Positions 61,962 through 64,000 of a stretch of 64,000 nt of DNA are shown piece by piece. The translations under genes were made by a program, and so were the position numbers. The DNA comes from Phymorhynchus buccinoides. Taxonomy: Eukaryota; Mollusca; Gastropoda; Neogastropoda; Raphitomidae. The stretch spans positions 22,035,232 to 22,099,231 of the forward strand of contig CM065686.1 of assembly GCA_017654935.2 (NCBI GenBank), in the 5' to 3' direction. The first letter of the stretch is position 1, and each line of letters opens with the position of its first letter. Under the pieces are notes generated by a model, which was not told where the DNA came from, ran no database searches, and saw nothing but the letters and a program-made list of their open reading frames with translations.

Positions 61962-62194
61962 CGATGGCTTAGAGTCAAAACGGACTATCTTTATATAGTC
62001 CATTGAATTATTATTGATGCTATTGCAAAAACTAATAACTTGTATTACAAAAGACTACAAATAGTATAAAATGGGGATTATGCTTTTTATATTTCTGCAG
62101 TCTTGGTTTGGTACAATTTATTAGTTTTTGAAATAGCTTCAATAATGCATCAATGGACTATCTAAAGATAGTCCGTTTTGACTCCAAGCCATCG
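61962..62194. mobile_element. MITE with ~45-bp TIRs (CGATGGCTTAGAGTC)
   Basis: CGATGGCTTAGAGTCAAAAC and GGACTATC...TAGTCCATTGA at left, complement at 62,150-62,194. Each TIR is itself nearly palindromic (GGACTATCTTTATATAGTCC). Confidence 0.9.
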
Positions 62195-63380
62195 TATATA
62201 TATTTTGTTGTTTTCGTTGTAGGGTTTTTTTCAGGTTAAGGAGCACAAACATCAAACATTTCTGATTTGTTTTCTTCCGAAACTATCTATGACGGTTGCT
62301 TCCATACAACATATTAAAAAAGAAAACACCCACAAAAAATAAATTTGATATGTTTTAATGACTGTTGTTTGCACATGATTTGTGACTGTTGGTTGCACAT
62401 GATTTGTTTCATATTTGTCTTACGACCGTGGCTGTGTCAAACAAGAACGACACACATCATACAAAAAGGAGACAGAACCACAAGAAAAAAGACACCTAGG
62501 ATGTCACTACAAAACAAGCAAACATTTCTCTGACCTGTTCCCCCCAAGGCAAAGCTGACATAAGGAGGCAGGCACCACTGATTCTGAGCTAATCGACTGT
62601 GAATGGTTTACACCCCCCTCGGTATTGCCTCTCCTCCTCCCCACTTCTTATAGTTCACTGTGGCTATTGTGACATGACCCCTCTGCCTCTGCCATGTCCT
62701 GTATGTTAGTTGTGGTCGACTAAATTGTTACGCCACTGTCGTGTTCTGGACATTGTGGAGAAGCTTTTGTGGTCTTCTTCTTCTTCTTTGGTTTAAATGA
62801 TTTTTATTGACCAAAAAGCACATTATTACACACATGCTAAGCAAGCATAACGGCAACAACAAGCTTAAAGCTTATACTGTGCCAAAGTACTATGCATGAA
62901 TTTCTGAATGGCGGCTAGTAAGTACAAGACTAAACAGGTTGATCTAAACATCAAAGAAAAATTGATAAAGATAGGTACATTTCAAATCCTTCTTTCTCTT
63001 CCCAACCACCATCATCAAGTTGATGGTTCTGTTGGCATAGAACGTGGTGACTTCAGTCAGGCAGAAAACTGTCCATAAAAACATTGCCGCCAGAATGATC
63101 AGCGTTGATATGGAAGCGAATTTAGGGATGGAGGGTTTTGACAGTGGTTCCCTTGGCTCCCTACCAACATTTAAACCCATTGCTATTTCACTTCAAACAT
63201 TATTAGGACACCCACAGGATAATTTAATGTTCGTCAGTTGTCCTGTGTTGTTGCTTGCCAGAGAAAGGATTGAAAAAAAACCCAACTCCTGAAATATTGC
63301 AAATAACAGTGTTTGTTGTTCTTGTATTCTGACAACATTGAATTTTTTTTTTTTTTTAACACATTCTTTGTAACATGAAA
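62195..63380. other. No gene seen
   Basis: Small internal repeats (GTTGCACATGATTTGT twice at ~62,369 and 62,391; CTTCTT run near 62,776). No domain-bearing frame recognised. Confidence 0.5.
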
Positions 63381-63387
63381 CATTTGA

Positions 63388-63985
63388 CTTTTTCACTGCC
63401 AATGTGGCATTTCTGCACCACACTGATTTAATACCCATGTCACCAAATGGCATGACATTAGGATATGTTATCCAACGACCTTATGGTGTTAATTTTGGGA
63501 CATACGGATTTATTTGACACACGTCACAGGGAGAATTATATTTTACACACCAGCTCGCACATTACGTTCAGTTTCTGACCCTCTATCTCTCCAGATCCCT
63601 AGGTATAAGCTTTCAACTGTCGGTCGGCGCTCTTTTGCTGTTTCAGGACCAACGTCCTGGAATAAATTTCCTCTCTCCCTCTGTCAGCAACCAACTCTCT
63701 TTGCTTTCAAATCAAACCTGTTTCCCCGTCAATGAAGATAATTCTCTCTTTCCCTCCTCTTTCTTCCCTTTAGGTCTATTTCTCATAAACTTGTGCTTGT
63801 TATCTTCTTGTTCGTCTTTGTATAGTGTCTCTGTTTGAATGCGCTTCGATTTCATTTATATCAAGACTTAGCGCCGTATAAATACTGTATGTTGTTGTAA
63901 TTCAAAGTATTGCAGACGCCAGCTTTTATTTTAGCTAGGTAAGTAGGACATTTTGGCTGAAAAAATGTCTAGTGTCGAAAGGAAC
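63388..63985. mobile_element. TTAA MITE (CCCTTTCACCGCCA family) interrupted by a LINE
   Basis: 63,388-63,537 matches the left part of the family (TTTTTCACTGCCAATGTGGC, ATGTCACCAAATGGCAT) and 63,905-63,985 the right part (ATTTTGGCTGAAAAAATG, GTCGAAAGGAAC). TIRs are eroded. Confidence 0.75.
63538..63905 (+). pseudogene. LINE 3' end (CR1-like)
   Basis: Translation TPARTLRSVSDPLSLQIPRY, KLSTVGRRSFAVSGPTSWNK and FPLSLCQQPTLFAFKSNLFP is the extreme C-terminus of CR1/L2-like polymerases, followed by a 3' UTR ending GCGCCGTATAAATACTGTAT and TTGTTG. Same family as 47,651 and the tail at 2,536. Inserted into a TTAA MITE. Confidence 0.85.
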
Positions 63986-64000
63986 ATACAAACATATATG

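Overview
The window is eukaryotic nuclear DNA from an animal. Genes are split by long introns with GT..AG junctions, simple repeats are very abundant, and non-LTR retrotransposon tails, tRNA-derived SINEs and many small inverted-repeat elements are interspersed. The SINE body type, TTAGGG-type telomere-like tracts and divergent protein sequences suggest a lophotrochozoan, most likely a gastropod mollusc; the species is inference.

Two complete protein-coding genes can be assembled exon by exon, both on the minus strand. OAT (ornithine aminotransferase, mitochondrial) has eight coding exons from 41,340 down to 23,574; they join in frame to 1,314 bases (437 residues plus stop) with all catalytic residues. 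LHPP (a HAD-family phosphatase) has seven coding exons from 17,421 down to 5,326, joining to 810 bases (269 residues plus stop). The two genes are also neighbours in human (10q26.13), so this looks like an old linkage. One short plus-strand reading frame at 18,364 lies between them and is not identified.

Layout: 1-5,300 repeats downstream of LHPP; 5,326-17,421 LHPP, whose introns hold a 122-bp satellite, a LINE 3' end, a 1.7-kb solo LTR, fold-back elements and MITEs; 17,422-23,573 intergenic with several TIR elements; 23,574-41,340 OAT, whose introns hold nested hAT-like elements, a pogo-like element, partial copies of OAT exons 4 and 7, and two minisatellites that start exactly at the splice acceptors of exons 4 and 7; 41,341-45,500 upstream tandem repeats; 45,520-47,650 a broken transposon-type gene with 13 copies of a 60-bp coding repeat, split by a TIR element and cut off by a LINE; 47,650-64,000 no host gene seen, only LINE fragments, long CT/GA/GT arrays, fold-back elements with internal TTAGGG/CCCTAA tracts, SINE and MITEs.

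OAT and LHPP do not form an operon or a pathway; they are linked by position only. No tRNA or rRNA gene that looks intact, no CRISPR array and no prokaryotic feature was seen.
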